The notes: generated from the sequence alone by a model not told the origin. Numbered from the stretch's first letter, positions 55,666 through 62,620 are shown. The stretch: DNA of 62,841 bases from a virus (IMGVR_UViG_3300046167_000691:1-62841); one strand, 5' to 3'. A program made the numbers and translations.

Positions 55666-56274
55666 TTAATGGTAGATGAGTCCAATTTTGTGGTTGTCGG
55701 GACTGTACCATTTGGTTGCCCGAAGATCATACTCGCTGCTATCGTTATAGCCAGCACTGTTGAGATCACTAACAGAGCTAAAAATTCTGGTGTGGCGATC
55801 GGTCGTTTCATTTATTAAGTGTTTTTGTTTGCCTGAATCACTGTATATAATATCATAGTTATCAGGTAGTTGTACTTCTTTAGTTAATTGTATCATATTT
55901 GTGTAAGAATAGAACTTAACGTGTGGGTTGTGTATAGCAATTTGAATCCACTTATTTAAGTAAGCTCTACTATAATAATCACCAGAGTCATGTACTCTTA
56001 CAAAGTCGGGTTTCTTACGTCTGATCTCATCATTCATAGACTCGATAAATTTATCGGTCTTGCTCAACTCATATCGCTTTTCAAACGCAGGTTGGACGTT
56101 AGACCAGATGTAAGCACCTTTCTTAGCATAACAGAACTTAATACACTCATCAGCCATAGGACAAGTAAGTTTACCGGATGCAGATTTATATGCAGGTATA
56201 CCGAAGTTCATTAGCTTAACACCAAAGTGTTTACTAGTCTTTTTAATTTTAGAATTTTGTGTAAGTAAGTTCAT
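55666..56274 (-). CDS. GP88-family phage protein, 202 aa
   Basis: Starts MNLLTQNSKIKKTSKHFGVK. LTCPMADECIKFCYAKKG gives the conserved Cys group, and FVRVHDSGDYYSRAYLNKWI is the family core. Described as gene product 88 family in phages; Cys pattern suggests an iron-sulphur or zinc site. Biochemical role unknown. Promoter h lies 17 bases upstream. Confidence 0.7.
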   Translation of the reverse strand: MNLLTQNSKIKKTSKHFGVKLMNFGIPAYKSASGKLTCPMADECIKFCYAKKGAYIWSNVQPAFEKRYELSKTDKFIESMNDEIRRKKPDFVRVHDSGDYYSRAYLNKWIQIAIHNPHVKFYSYTNMIQLTKEVQLPDNYDIIYSDSGKQKHLINETTDRHTRIFSSVSDLNSAGYNDSSEYDLRATKWYSPDNHKIGLIYH

Positions 56275-56290
56275 AGTTTTAGTTTATATT

Positions 56291-56313
56291 ATTATATGTT
56301 ATATGTCGTTTTT
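56291..56313 (-). promoter_or_regulatory. early-class phage promoter, site h
   Basis: Minus strand AAAAACGAC, 8 bases, TATAAT, 16 bases before the GP88 start, leaving a very short leader. Confidence 0.65.
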
Positions 56314-56554
56314 AATCTAGCAGAGTCATATAAGCACTAGGATTAGCTGTTCGAAACCAGTCAAGTGCTTTTCTAAAGTCTTTTTGTACTTCGTTATTCA
56401 TAGGTATCATTTGACAACCCATTATGAAGTCGTACATTGATAGCTCGTTTTTGTTTAGTTCTGCAGTAGCATCAGTAAAAGGATTAGACACTTCGCCCCC
56501 CTTTTTATATTGTGTGCCTCCATTATTTGTAAACCATTTTGGTAGATCTTTCAT
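56312..56554 (-). CDS. conserved small marine-phage protein, 80 aa
   Basis: NPFTDATAELNKNELSMYDF, then DWFRTANPSAYMTLLD. The ELSMYDFI and AYMTLLD pattern occurs in uncharacterised marine phage proteins. Promoter h overlaps its stop region. Confidence 0.6.
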   Translation of the reverse strand: MKDLPKWFTNNGGTQYKKGGEVSNPFTDATAELNKNELSMYDFIMGCQMIPMNNEVQKDFRKALDWFRTANPSAYMTLLD

Positions 56555-56555
56555 A

Positions 56556-56783
56556 TTATATTCTAGTAAATTTAAAGTTTAATGTTTTTAGTATTTTGTT
56601 AATAAACGCGCCAGCGGAAGGTGCTGCCCGTAAGCCTTCCCAAACAAACTTGGGTACATCATAATACTCATAGCAGCTTGCGTTAGAGTACATTATAAAT
56701 AATGTTCTAGATCGGTTGTAGTACGTCGCATATTGGATCGCACTGGATTCGACAATAAAGTCTTCTTTAATTATTTCACTCAT
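56556..56783 (-). CDS. KTSC-domain protein, 75 aa
   Basis: SSAIQYATYYNRSRTLFIMY then YYDVPKFVWEGLRAAPSAG and FINKILKTLNFK fit the KTSC domain (small DNA/RNA-linked fold of unknown action). Starts 1 base after the 80-residue gene and close to the next one. Confidence 0.75.
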   Translation of the reverse strand: MSEIIKEDFIVESSAIQYATYYNRSRTLFIMYSNASCYEYYDVPKFVWEGLRAAPSAGAFINKILKTLNFKFTRI

Positions 56784-56786
56784 AGG

Positions 56787-57269
56787 TTATTCGAATTGCG
56801 AAGCGCAGGTGTATAGCACTTCTTTGTTAGTATTAGCACAGTGTGCTTTTTCATTAATATAATAGTTGCGGTATGCAGCTATAGAATCGTTTTCGACTTT
56901 GTATTCATCAGGCATGCATTGAGGCATGTCGGTTAAACCAATATTAAATATAGGGCCTGGTGTTTGTGACAATATGTCGCGACATTTAGTTATAGTAAGA
57001 TGTTCTTTATTATAACGCTTTTTATATTCTTTGCCGAGAGCCATCATGTGGAAGTATAGCCAAGCGTAGTTTGATCGAGAGGTACGTGCCCAAATGGCTG
57101 ACGGATGATTTTTATGCGTTAACTTGTAGGGAACATCGATTTCACTGCCAAGCATTATATGTGCAGAACAGAGTAGTTGAGCGGACTCAAGGATCATTTT
57201 AACAACGTGCTTGTTATACTGTAACTGTGCAGCACGTTCAGGGTCGGAGTTTAAATAAAATATATTCAT
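56787..57269 (-). CDS. conserved phage protein, 160 aa
   Basis: NIFYLNSDPERAAQLQYNKH, VVKMILESAQLLCSAH, THKNHPSAIWARTSRSNYAW: a family very common in T4-like and marine phages, rich in conserved His and Cys. Biochemical role unknown to me. Promoter i is only 7 bases upstream of the start, so the mRNA may be leaderless. Contains one TGCTATAC copy (56811..56818). Confidence 0.65.
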   Translation of the reverse strand: MNIFYLNSDPERAAQLQYNKHVVKMILESAQLLCSAHIMLGSEIDVPYKLTHKNHPSAIWARTSRSNYAWLYFHMMALGKEYKKRYNKEHLTITKCRDILSQTPGPIFNIGLTDMPQCMPDEYKVENDSIAAYRNYYINEKAHCANTNKEVLYTCASQFE

Positions 57270-57275
57270 ACAGTT

Positions 57276-57298
57276 ATTATATGTTAGTTGTCGTTTTT
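57276..57298 (-). promoter_or_regulatory. early-class phage promoter, site i
   Basis: Minus strand AAAAACGAC, 8 bases, TATAAT, overlapping the end of the 185-residue gene (its KND codons). The downstream ATG is 6 bases past the -10 box. Confidence 0.7.
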
Positions 57299-57841
57299 GA
57301 TATTTAGTTGCTCTATAGCATTAGTTATCTCGTCTAATAATCTTTTGTATTGGTTATCAGAGTTGTGATTACTTATAGTTTCCCACGCTGTTTTTAATAT
57401 TTGTGGCACTTTAGCTGGCCACTCATAGCCTTTGCTGTGGAATTCCAGCTCGACATCGGCACGTACATCGTCGTATACTTTGTCACACATATCTTCAATA
57501 GCTTCGTCGATAATACCCTCAGCATCACAGTATATAGACAAACCGTTGCGTATAGCATCTTGTACTTCGTCAATGATTTGAGGAGAATAATCTTGATAGT
57601 ATATATCTTCATTTACGCATATTGCGTTAGGGTTATGTGTACATATCCATACAGAGTGTCCGTCACGTGTAGATTCTTCATACACATATAGATCTTGTTC
57701 TTGCCATCTATCACTATAGCTTGCGCCGTAATGATCTAGTACAAGCTGTGTAAATTCGCCGTTTTGCTCGCTAATTTGTTTTTCGCTAAAGCCAAGTTCG
57801 TGCATCGCTGCTTCAATTAATTCATCGGTTAATAGTTTCAT
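57284..57841 (-). CDS. hypothetical acidic protein, 185 aa
   Basis: Acidic mixed protein (EQDLYVYEESTRDGHSVWIC, EGIIDEAIEDMCDKVYDDVR). The C-terminal KNDN is coded by promoter i. Promoter j is upstream. No family recognised. Confidence 0.6.
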   Translation of the reverse strand: MKLLTDELIEAAMHELGFSEKQISEQNGEFTQLVLDHYGASYSDRWQEQDLYVYEESTRDGHSVWICTHNPNAICVNEDIYYQDYSPQIIDEVQDAIRNGLSIYCDAEGIIDEAIEDMCDKVYDDVRADVELEFHSKGYEWPAKVPQILKTAWETISNHNSDNQYKRLLDEITNAIEQLNIKNDN

Positions 57842-57867
57842 ATTTATTATTTTTAAGGGTTTATTAT

Positions 57868-57890
57868 ATTATATATTATTTGTCGTTTTT
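57868..57890 (-). promoter_or_regulatory. early-class phage promoter, site j
   Basis: Minus strand AAAAACGAC, 8 bases, TATAAT, overlapping the last codons (KNDK) of the 51-residue gene and preceding the 185-residue gene. Confidence 0.65.
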
Positions 57891-58031
57891 GTTATCAAGT
57901 GCATCAAGTATGTACTCGTAGATTTCTTTTTCACGTATTTCGCTGTCAAGTACCATTTCCATCTCTTCTTTAGATACACCGCCGTAGATACCAGTTCTTA
58001 ACTGTTTTTTAGTATCTTCAACGAGCAACAT
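57876..58031 (-). CDS. small hypothetical protein, 51 aa
   Basis: Translation starts MLLVEDTKKQLRTGIYGGVS and ends ALDNKNDK, an acidic helix. The last codons coincide with promoter j. Overlaps the 29-residue gene by 14 bases. Confidence 0.6.
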   Translation of the reverse strand: MLLVEDTKKQLRTGIYGGVSKEEMEMVLDSEIREKEIYEYILDALDNKNDK

Positions 58032-58107
58032 AAGGCTTCACTAGTTTGGCTTGGATCTTGTCGGTGGCCAACCAATGGATATCAGGATTCGTAATTATTT
58101 TTTTCAT
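58018..58107 (-). CDS. tiny protein, 29 aa
   Basis: Translation MKKIITNPDIHWLATDKIQA then KLVKPYVAR. Overlaps the 51-residue gene start. Basic with aromatic residues; function unknown. Coding support is spacing only. Confidence 0.45.
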   Translation of the reverse strand: MKKIITNPDIHWLATDKIQAKLVKPYVAR

Positions 58108-58131
58108 TCATAGGTTTAGTTTAAAGGTTAG

Positions 58132-58199
58132 TGGATAGTGAGGAATCGAACCTCATACTCGTCAGCAGCACACCCGGTCGGGGCATCCATACCTATCCT
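58132..58199 (-). tRNA. tRNA-like element or degenerate tRNA
   Basis: Minus strand has a perfect T arm: TGAGG, loop TTCGATT, CCTCA, with the consensus GGTTCGATTCC. Flanking GGATAG and CTATCC can pair as an acceptor stem. No normal D arm or anticodon loop can be drawn, and only about 37 bases lie between stem and T arm, so a working tRNA is doubtful. It also overlaps a 20-codon frame with AGGAGG before its ATG. Confidence 0.3.
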
Positions 58200-58472
58200 C
58201 CTCGTAGACATTTGCTAGCAGCTTAAAGAAAGCGCTCGGTTATTTATTCGCTACGATAATGTGTGGCTGGTTACCTCCCAAGGTCATTTAACTTCACTCC
58301 GTCCCAGTGAACACCACTTAATATTTTATGTACTACACAGCAATGTACATTCGATCACATTTTCGCTGAACCACAAAGGGCTGTGAACTAACTAATAAAT
58401 AATAAACTACAGGGTTATTTGCGTATAGCATACGCTGCCGCCCGGGCACAATCAGTTAAGAATTTTAAAAAT
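58200..58472. other. gene-free segment with structured RNA element A
   Basis: No gene over 40 codons. It holds RNA element A (58263..58317), a GCGTATAGCATACGC inverted repeat near 58421..58435 that contains a TGCTATAC copy, and a CCGCCCGGGC run. Together with 58108..58199 it is the largest non-coding block of the early arm. Confidence 0.6.
58263..58317 (-). ncRNA. candidate structured RNA element A
   Basis: Minus strand: GTGG / CCAC closing stem, TGT, hairpin TCACT-GGGACGG-AGTGA, AGTTAAATG, hairpin ACCT-TGGG-AGGT, AACCAG. It shares the single-stranded parts with element B (1030..1092) while the stems differ but still pair. Confidence 0.5.
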
Positions 58473-58664
58473 TTATTTTTCATCTTTTTCGTTTTGGGTT
58501 ATTAATTTATTTACTCGTTCCATTCGGGTTTTTAAGTATTTTAAGTCGAGTGGATCAATGTTATTATACTTTATAACGTCTTTATTGAGGTAGTCAATTA
58601 AATGTTTAGTTGCATACATCATACAAATTAAGTTAGTATATTCTTTTGTTTTTAAGTTTATCAT
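58473..58664 (-). CDS. small helical protein, 63 aa
   Basis: Translation starts MINLKTKEYTNLICMMYATK. Helical, ending NEKDEK. It starts 28 bases after promoter k. Function unknown. Confidence 0.6.
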   Translation of the reverse strand: MINLKTKEYTNLICMMYATKHLIDYLNKDVIKYNNIDPLDLKYLKTRMERVNKLITQNEKDEK

Positions 58665-58692
58665 AGTATTAAATTTTATTTGTTACACATTT

Positions 58693-58715
58693 ATTATATA
58701 TAGTATGTCGTTTTT
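58693..58715 (-). promoter_or_regulatory. early-class phage promoter, site k
   Basis: Minus strand AAAAACGAC, 8 bases, TATAAT, just after the stop of the 63-residue gene upstream (58717..58908). Confidence 0.65.
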
Positions 58716-58716
58716 G

Positions 58717-58908
58717 TTATAAGTCTTTCTTGCGAATCCAGGTTAAACCTTTATAGTTAAACCACCGGCGTACACCATCGTTGTCATTGATCTCGTCATA
58801 TATATAGGCAAACTTGTTAGGTAGGTTAGCAAGATCGAAGCCAACGTGTAAGTCACCGTTTAATTTTAACTCTTTTTTAGTTCTTGAAAATTTTATAGTA
58901 TTTGTCAT
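58717..58908 (-). CDS. small hypothetical protein, 63 aa
   Basis: Starts MTNTIKFSRTKKELKLNGDL; the in-frame ATG at 58980 lies inside the next gene and is less likely. Contains VGFDLANLPNKFAYIYDEIN and a RRWFNYKGLTWIRKKDL end. Unknown. Confidence 0.55.
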   Translation of the reverse strand: MTNTIKFSRTKKELKLNGDLHVGFDLANLPNKFAYIYDEINDNDGVRRWFNYKGLTWIRKKDL

Positions 58909-58927
58909 AGTTATTAGTTTATTTGGT

Positions 58928-59263
58928 TTATAATTTATCTCGTAAAATGTCAGAGAACGAAGTGCATACTCTACCCTCAATTAGTTTTTCAGCTTCAGTG
59001 CGGACATTATTAAGTAATGTATGGTATTTATCTTCGCCATATAGTTTAAAGTATAGTTCTTTAAAGCCACCGGATAAAACAGGTTCGCCGTTTAAAAACC
59101 AATCGATTTCAGAGTCCATAGGATCGAGAGACCACTTGTTGTCTTTGGTTCGGAATACGTAACTATATACGGACACATGAGCGGTTATCAGTGAATCGAC
59201 GTGTATAGCAACTTCAGCGTTGTAGGTAAAGGAAATGTTGTCAGTTAAGTGTGTAGATTTCAT
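58928..59263 (-). CDS. hypothetical protein, 111 aa
   Basis: Mixed alpha/beta (AIHVDSLITAHVSVYSYVF, then WSLDPMDSEIDWFLNGEPV). Contains one TGCTATAC copy at 59203..59210 in a different reading frame from other copies. Unknown. Confidence 0.6.
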   Translation of the reverse strand: MKSTHLTDNISFTYNAEVAIHVDSLITAHVSVYSYVFRTKDNKWSLDPMDSEIDWFLNGEPVLSGGFKELYFKLYGEDKYHTLLNNVRTEAEKLIEGRVCTSFSDILRDKL

Positions 59264-59266
59264 AGT

Positions 59267-59473
59267 TTATTTATTTAAAGTGTTAATTATATTTTTTATA
59301 GTTAATTCGGTTATACATTCTAGCATTTCATAGTATTCATCGCCGTCGAGGTCGATGTTTAGATACTCTAGTTGATTGTTAATAGTGTCATACATTTGAT
59401 CTATAGTAACTTCAGCGATTTGTTGCGCTAAAATACCGGCATTGTTAGATAATTCTTGTTTAATAGTATTCAT
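59267..59473 (-). CDS. small acidic protein, 68 aa
   Basis: Starts MNTIKQELSNNAGILAQQIA; acidic with DGDEYYEMLECITELTIKN. It starts 3 bases from the next gene's stop, so the two form an operon. Unknown. Confidence 0.55.
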   Translation of the reverse strand: MNTIKQELSNNAGILAQQIAEVTIDQMYDTINNQLEYLNIDLDGDEYYEMLECITELTIKNIINTLNK

Positions 59474-59476
59474 AGT

Positions 59477-59668
59477 TTATAGTTGTTCGGTTAAGTGATC
59501 AAGGGCTAATTGGTAGCCATAGTTTTTCGCCATTTGCATTAGTAAAAAGTCATTTACACCGTTGTTACTTTGTGCAAACATATCTAGTACTTCTTCGGTA
59601 GGTGTGGCAACAATACCACGATCTAACATTTTTTGTTTGGTTGATATAAATTTTTGTATAGAGTTCAT
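59477..59668 (-). CDS. small hypothetical protein, 63 aa
   Basis: Starts MNSIQKFISTKQKMLDRGIV; ends YQLALDHLTEQL. Helical, unknown. It is separated by 3 bases from the 68-residue gene. Confidence 0.55.
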   Translation of the reverse strand: MNSIQKFISTKQKMLDRGIVATPTEEVLDMFAQSNNGVNDFLLMQMAKNYGYQLALDHLTEQL

Positions 59669-59713
59669 AGTTATTTTATTTTAGAGTTAAACATAGGCAT
59701 TTTAGGTCGTATT

Positions 59714-59798
59714 TCAGTCGAGTATAGTACTGCATGGATCAGGGTAATATTTCATAACATTCATCAAATCTAGCGTTTAAGGTATCTAACTTGTTCAT
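59714..59798 (-). pseudogene. probably frameshifted mini-gene
   Basis: Opens MNKLDTLNARFDECYEILP then hits a stop. Dropping one C or T in the CCCTGATCC run gives a 27-residue product ending PDPCSTILD. Possible one-base error. Confidence 0.35.
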
Positions 59799-59800
59799 AG

Positions 59801-59909
59801 TTAATAAAGGGTTGATTTTAGTTTAAAGTCATCTTCAGGGTGAACAAAGGGGAAATAGATGTTGCATAGTAGTTAAAAACTGAATGGCTTGGTCTTTTGT
59901 AGTAATCAT
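59801..59909 (-). pseudogene. frameshifted mini-gene behind promoter l
   Basis: Opens MITTKDQAIQFLTTMQHLFP and stops soon after a CCCC run. With CCC the frame continues FVHPEDDFKLKSTLY to a clean stop 3 bases before the next gene (35 residues). This is most likely a homopolymer error. Confidence 0.5.
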
Positions 59910-59946
59910 AGTTTATAGTATTTATTATTAGTTATTATTTGAATAT

Positions 59947-59969
59947 ATTATATAAGGTATGTCGTTTTT
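59947..59969 (-). promoter_or_regulatory. early-class phage promoter, site l
   Basis: Minus strand AAAAACGAC, 8 bases, TATAAT, located between the 97-residue gene and the frameshifted mini-gene. Confidence 0.65.
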
Positions 59970-60261
59970 AATATTTCGCTCTAATTTGGTCAGCACTACA
60001 ATATGCCCACATTACTTTGTTAATGAAGGTTATCCATTCAACAGAGTTTTTCTCGATCGGAAAGGTGTATAGCATGGCTTCGTAGAATTCCATTAGTCCT
60101 CTATCATTCTCTGCATACTGCGCTTTGAATACCCCATATTCGTCGCCTTGCATAAAATTCATACCGCATACTTTATTTTGTTCGTTATACTCTAGGTATA
60201 TCCACCGATCTTCCGATTCACACCATCTGTGTTCTACTTTAATTACTTTATTATTTTTCAT
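59968..60261 (-). CDS. hypothetical protein, 97 aa
   Basis: EHRWCESEDRWIYLEYNEQN then GMNFMQGDEYGVFKAQYAEN, aromatic and acidic, beta-rich. Contains TGCTATAC (60067..60074). Unknown. Confidence 0.6.
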   Translation of the reverse strand: MKNNKVIKVEHRWCESEDRWIYLEYNEQNKVCGMNFMQGDEYGVFKAQYAENDRGLMEFYEAMLYTFPIEKNSVEWITFINKVMWAYCSADQIRAKY

Positions 60262-60264
60262 AGT

Positions 60265-60426
60265 TTAATTATTTTGTATTTTAGTTCTTGCGGTACTCAC
60301 CGCTTCCATTCTTAAGTTATAAGTGTCTTCGGTTATACAACCGTCTAGTTCAATAGTTTCAAGGTGTTCTTCCATGTGATCTAGAGCTACCAATATCACA
60401 TTCTTTTCGTAGTTACTTAATTGCAT
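60265..60426 (-). CDS. small acidic protein, 53 aa
   Basis: Starts MQLSNYEKNVILVALDHMEE, helical and acidic, ends TKIQNN. It fits exactly between two other small genes. Unknown. Confidence 0.6.
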   Translation of the reverse strand: MQLSNYEKNVILVALDHMEEHLETIELDGCITEDTYNLRMEAVSTARTKIQNN

Positions 60427-60429
60427 AGT

Positions 60430-60708
60430 TTATTTATTTTGACAGTTATTAAGGTCGAACATGTATAGCAAACGTAGTCGATCGAGTTCGTTATTAATTA
60501 ATGTTCTAGTGTAATAGTAGTTATCACGGTTTTTATTATAGTGTTTAACTTTAGTGTTAATTTGGTATAGTTTTACACCACGTCTTTTGAAGTGTGGTTG
60601 ATCTTTACAACTCACTCTAACGTAACCGGATTTATAGGTGTAACCTAATCTTCCATCACTCATTTCACATTTAATTGTACCGTTTTTACTGATGTTTAAT
60701 ACTTTCAT
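60430..60708 (-). CDS. basic beta-rich protein, 92 aa
   Basis: KVLNISKNGTIKCEMSDGRL, then YTYKSGYVRVSCKDQPHFKR and a Tyr/Lys-rich helix. Possibly nucleic-acid binding; unknown. Contains TGCTATAC (60463..60470). Confidence 0.6.
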   Translation of the reverse strand: MKVLNISKNGTIKCEMSDGRLGYTYKSGYVRVSCKDQPHFKRRGVKLYQINTKVKHYNKNRDNYYYTRTLINNELDRLRLLYMFDLNNCQNK

Positions 60709-60741
60709 AGTTTATTATATTTAATTATTATTATTTACTTT

Positions 60742-60764
60742 ATTATATATTAATAGTCGTTTTT
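60742..60764 (-). promoter_or_regulatory. early-class phage promoter, site m
   Basis: Minus strand AAAAACGAC, 8 bases, TATAAT, with TATAAT also in the -35 position. It precedes the 92-residue gene. Confidence 0.65.
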
Positions 60765-60765
60765 A

Positions 60766-60921
60766 TTATATTATATTTAACTCCATTAATATAGATTCTT
60801 CAATGTCTTCATTTAAGAATTGTGTAGAGTCATACTCTAGCTTCATAGTTTCTATTAGTTCTTCGATCTCCCGTAATCTACCGGGATATTGTAGTTCGAT
60901 TTGACTTTGTATTCTATTCAT
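60766..60921 (-). CDS. small acidic coiled protein, 51 aa
   Basis: Starts MNRIQSQIELQYPGRLREIE, Glu/Leu rich and helical, ends MELNII. Downstream of promoter n. Unknown. Confidence 0.6.
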   Translation of the reverse strand: MNRIQSQIELQYPGRLREIEELIETMKLEYDSTQFLNEDIEESILMELNII

Positions 60922-60942
60922 AGTTTATTATATTTATAGTTA

Positions 60943-61035
60943 TTAATTATTTAAATTTATTATATATTTATAGTCGTTTTTATTATTATACTCTATGACA
61001 ACGTGTCGGTACACTATGTCATGTCGAATTGTCAT
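60943..61035 (-). CDS. tiny protein, 30 aa
   Basis: Translation MTIRHDIVYRHVVIEYNNKN then DYKYIINLNN; its KND codons coincide with promoter n. No leader promoter seen on this strand. Weak support. Confidence 0.35.
   Translation of the reverse strand: MTIRHDIVYRHVVIEYNNKNDYKYIINLNN
60959..60981 (-). promoter_or_regulatory. early-class phage promoter, site n
   Basis: Minus strand AAAAACGAC, 8 bases, TATAAT, preceding the 51-residue gene. Confidence 0.65.
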
Positions 61036-61068
61036 ACCCTTTTTACTAAAATAATCTCTGATATTCAG

Positions 61069-61098
61069 TAGTTTTCACCAAAAACGTGTAATTATAAT
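61069..61098 (+). promoter_or_regulatory. late-class phage promoter, site 6 (plus strand)
   Basis: TAGTTTT, 17-base spacer ending ACGTGTAAT, then TATAAT. It points into a gene-free stretch and then antisense over the early genes. Matches the consensus of sites 1, 2 and 4 in every fixed position except C to T in the -35. Confidence 0.6.
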
Positions 61099-61104
61099 AG
61101 TATT

Positions 61105-61210
61105 TATAAAAACTCTTCTTTTAGTGTAATTTAGTTATATAGAGTTAACTTACTCACTGGTCTTATAGTGAGTCTTTGACTCTACTTTGTTAGTTTTACC
61201 TAACTAAATA
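61105..61210 (+). ncRNA. candidate small RNA behind late-class promoter 6
   Basis: Two hairpins follow the promoter: ACTCACT/AGTGAGT (61152..61173) inside an outer AGAGT/ACTCT pair, then GTTAG/CTAAC (61189..61204). No coding frame over 20 codons. End undefined. Confidence 0.35.
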
Positions 61211-61246
61211 GTATATTTACACTTAAATACCCTAGTGAGAACCGTT

Positions 61247-61462
61247 TTAACAACAATTACATCGATCCCACTCTTTACCGTTTCTACATGTTTCACCTAA
61301 AACTTCTAAATCGCAGAATTCTCGGTGATAGAACTCTATTAACTCTGTTGTAGTGAACTTCTTCCTCCACTGAGTTGTCTGTTCGATCCAGTGGTACTCA
61401 CCGGATTTTTCTACATTTCCGTCATTCATCCATTCTAACATTTCTTTAGTTACTTCATACAT
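61247..61462 (-). CDS. small early protein with C-terminal CNCC, 71 aa
   Basis: MYEVTKEMLEWMNDGNVEKS, YHWIEQTTQWRKKFTTTELI, then a cysteine-rich end (CRNGKEWDRCNCC) that may bind metal. This copy is intact, the left copy (55..271) is frameshifted. Promoter a' at 61506..61528 lies upstream. Confidence 0.7.
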   Translation of the reverse strand: MYEVTKEMLEWMNDGNVEKSGEYHWIEQTTQWRKKFTTTELIEFYHREFCDLEVLGETCRNGKEWDRCNCC

Positions 61463-61505
61463 AGTTATTATATTTAATTATTAGTTTATTATTAATTACA
61501 CTTTT

Positions 61506-61528
61506 ATTATATATTACATGTCGTTTTT
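61506..61528 (-). promoter_or_regulatory. early-class phage promoter, site a (right copy)
   Basis: Same layout as 315..337: AAAAACGAC, 8 bases, TATAAT, with TATAGC upstream. Confidence 0.65.
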
Positions 61529-61659
61529 GCTATACACACACTCTGTTTTGTGGTGAAAGATCGATCTTTTTAGCTAAAATACGGTGAATTTGGCTAAAGA
61601 ACATAGGTATGCTATACACGCGGTGTAGATTACCGCATGTTACAGTCCGTTTTGACTAC

Positions 61660-61791
61660 CTAGCCAATAGTTAATTTATGGTGGTAGTCTCTGGCATACT
61701 CGATCACGCTCTCTTCCGTAATCATACCACGTAAATACTGGTTTAAGTTGTCAATCATAGCAATAGTTTCAATTCTGATCTGGTTATTCAT
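61660..61791 (-). CDS. strain-variable mini-gene, 43 aa
   Basis: Translation MNNQIRIETIAMIDNLNQYL then RGMITEESVIEYARDYHHKLTIG split over a helical protein. It is present only in the right repeat copy; the left copy lacks the whole segment. This suggests a gene cassette that comes and goes between strains. Confidence 0.6.
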   Translation of the reverse strand: MNNQIRIETIAMIDNLNQYLRGMITEESVIEYARDYHHKLTIG

Positions 61792-61842
61792 AGTGTATAG
61801 CATTTTAAGTTATTAATTATTAATTATTATTTGAGCAAAAGC

Positions 61843-62160
61843 CTACTTTTCAGTAGACTTTGCTTCAGTTATTTCAGCTAGATGTCTAACTGTGCTCGGT
61901 AGGTTAGTACTCTGTGACCAGTACTTTCGCTTGATCCAACATGCTTGCAGTTGTAGCTTAGGCAGCATTGCATTGAGTATTGTATCATGACAGTATGTTA
62001 CAGTTTGCTTTTTGTTGTTAACAAAGGTGATCTGTTGGTTGCGACCGAGCCAAGACTCTCTGACTACAAAGTTTTTTCTGATGATCGGAGGCCAGATCTT
62101 AGCTTTATCTTCGTTTGACATTGTTTTTAGTGCTTTTTGCATAATTTCATTTGTGCTCAT
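61843..62160 (-). CDS. hypothetical early protein, 105 aa (right copy)
   Basis: Almost identical in protein to 474..791 (differences at the C end: AEITEAKSTEK against ATITEAKSTKK) but with many silent DNA changes. Real coding gene under selection. Function unknown. Confidence 0.75.
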   Translation of the reverse strand: MSTNEIMQKALKTMSNEDKAKIWPPIIRKNFVVRESWLGRNQQITFVNNKKQTVTYCHDTILNAMLPKLQLQACWIKRKYWSQSTNLPSTVRHLAEITEAKSTEK

Positions 62161-62207
62161 AATTTTTAATTTTAAGTTTATAATTTATTTTTAGTTTATA
62201 TATTAAT

Positions 62208-62230
62208 ATTATATATTAATAGTCGTTTTA
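62208..62230 (-). promoter_or_regulatory. early-class phage promoter, site b (right copy)
   Basis: Same as 839..861. Confidence 0.6.
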
Positions 62231-62318
62231 GTTATTTTATATAAATTAATTAAATTTAATATTTATTTTTATATTTATTTTAATTATAATAATTATATTT
62301 ATTATTAACTACATTTAT

Positions 62319-62341
62319 ATTATATATATAGTGTCGTTTTT
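62319..62341 (-). promoter_or_regulatory. early-class phage promoter, site c (right copy)
   Basis: Same as 950..972, with TATAGC in the -35 position. Confidence 0.6.
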
Positions 62342-62398
62342 GCTATACACAATGCTATGCACATTTTGCGATAGAGTAAAAAAATGCTATACGCAGCC

Positions 62399-62461
62399 GG
62401 ACCCCGGCTGGTTACCTCCGAGGTCAATTAGCTGAGGTCATCCCACCTCACACCAAGGTCC
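62399..62461 (-). ncRNA. candidate structured RNA element B (right copy)
   Basis: Same fold as 1030..1092; the one difference seen (loop base T to A on the plus strand) leaves both hairpins intact. Confidence 0.45.
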
Positions 62462-62467
62462 GATGCG

Positions 62468-62620
62468 CTAGACTGAAGCCCAGAACAGATCTCTCTGCTC
62501 CGGACTTAGTCCTTTTAAGTTCTCCTGTCCGAACATATCCAGACAGATCTGGGTTCTTCTCTCAGACTCAGCTATGCCTTGCATAACCTCATCCCATGCT
62601 TGCGAATTTGTTTTATACAT
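62468..62620 (-). CDS. small hypothetical protein, 50 aa (right copy)
   Basis: Counterpart of 1099..1251, starts MYKTNSQAWDEVMQGIAESE and ends DLFWASV. Conservative replacements only, same length, supporting coding. Confidence 0.7.
   Translation of the reverse strand: MYKTNSQAWDEVMQGIAESERRTQICLDMFGQENLKGLSPEQRDLFWASV

Noticed and set aside
56787-57269. T4 endonuclease V-type DNA glycosylase
   Set aside because: The conserved His/Cys pattern does not match the catalytic N end of that enzyme; left as conserved unknown.
58132-58199. tRNA remnant as evidence for an integrating phage attachment site
   Set aside because: No integrase, excisionase or repressor was seen anywhere.
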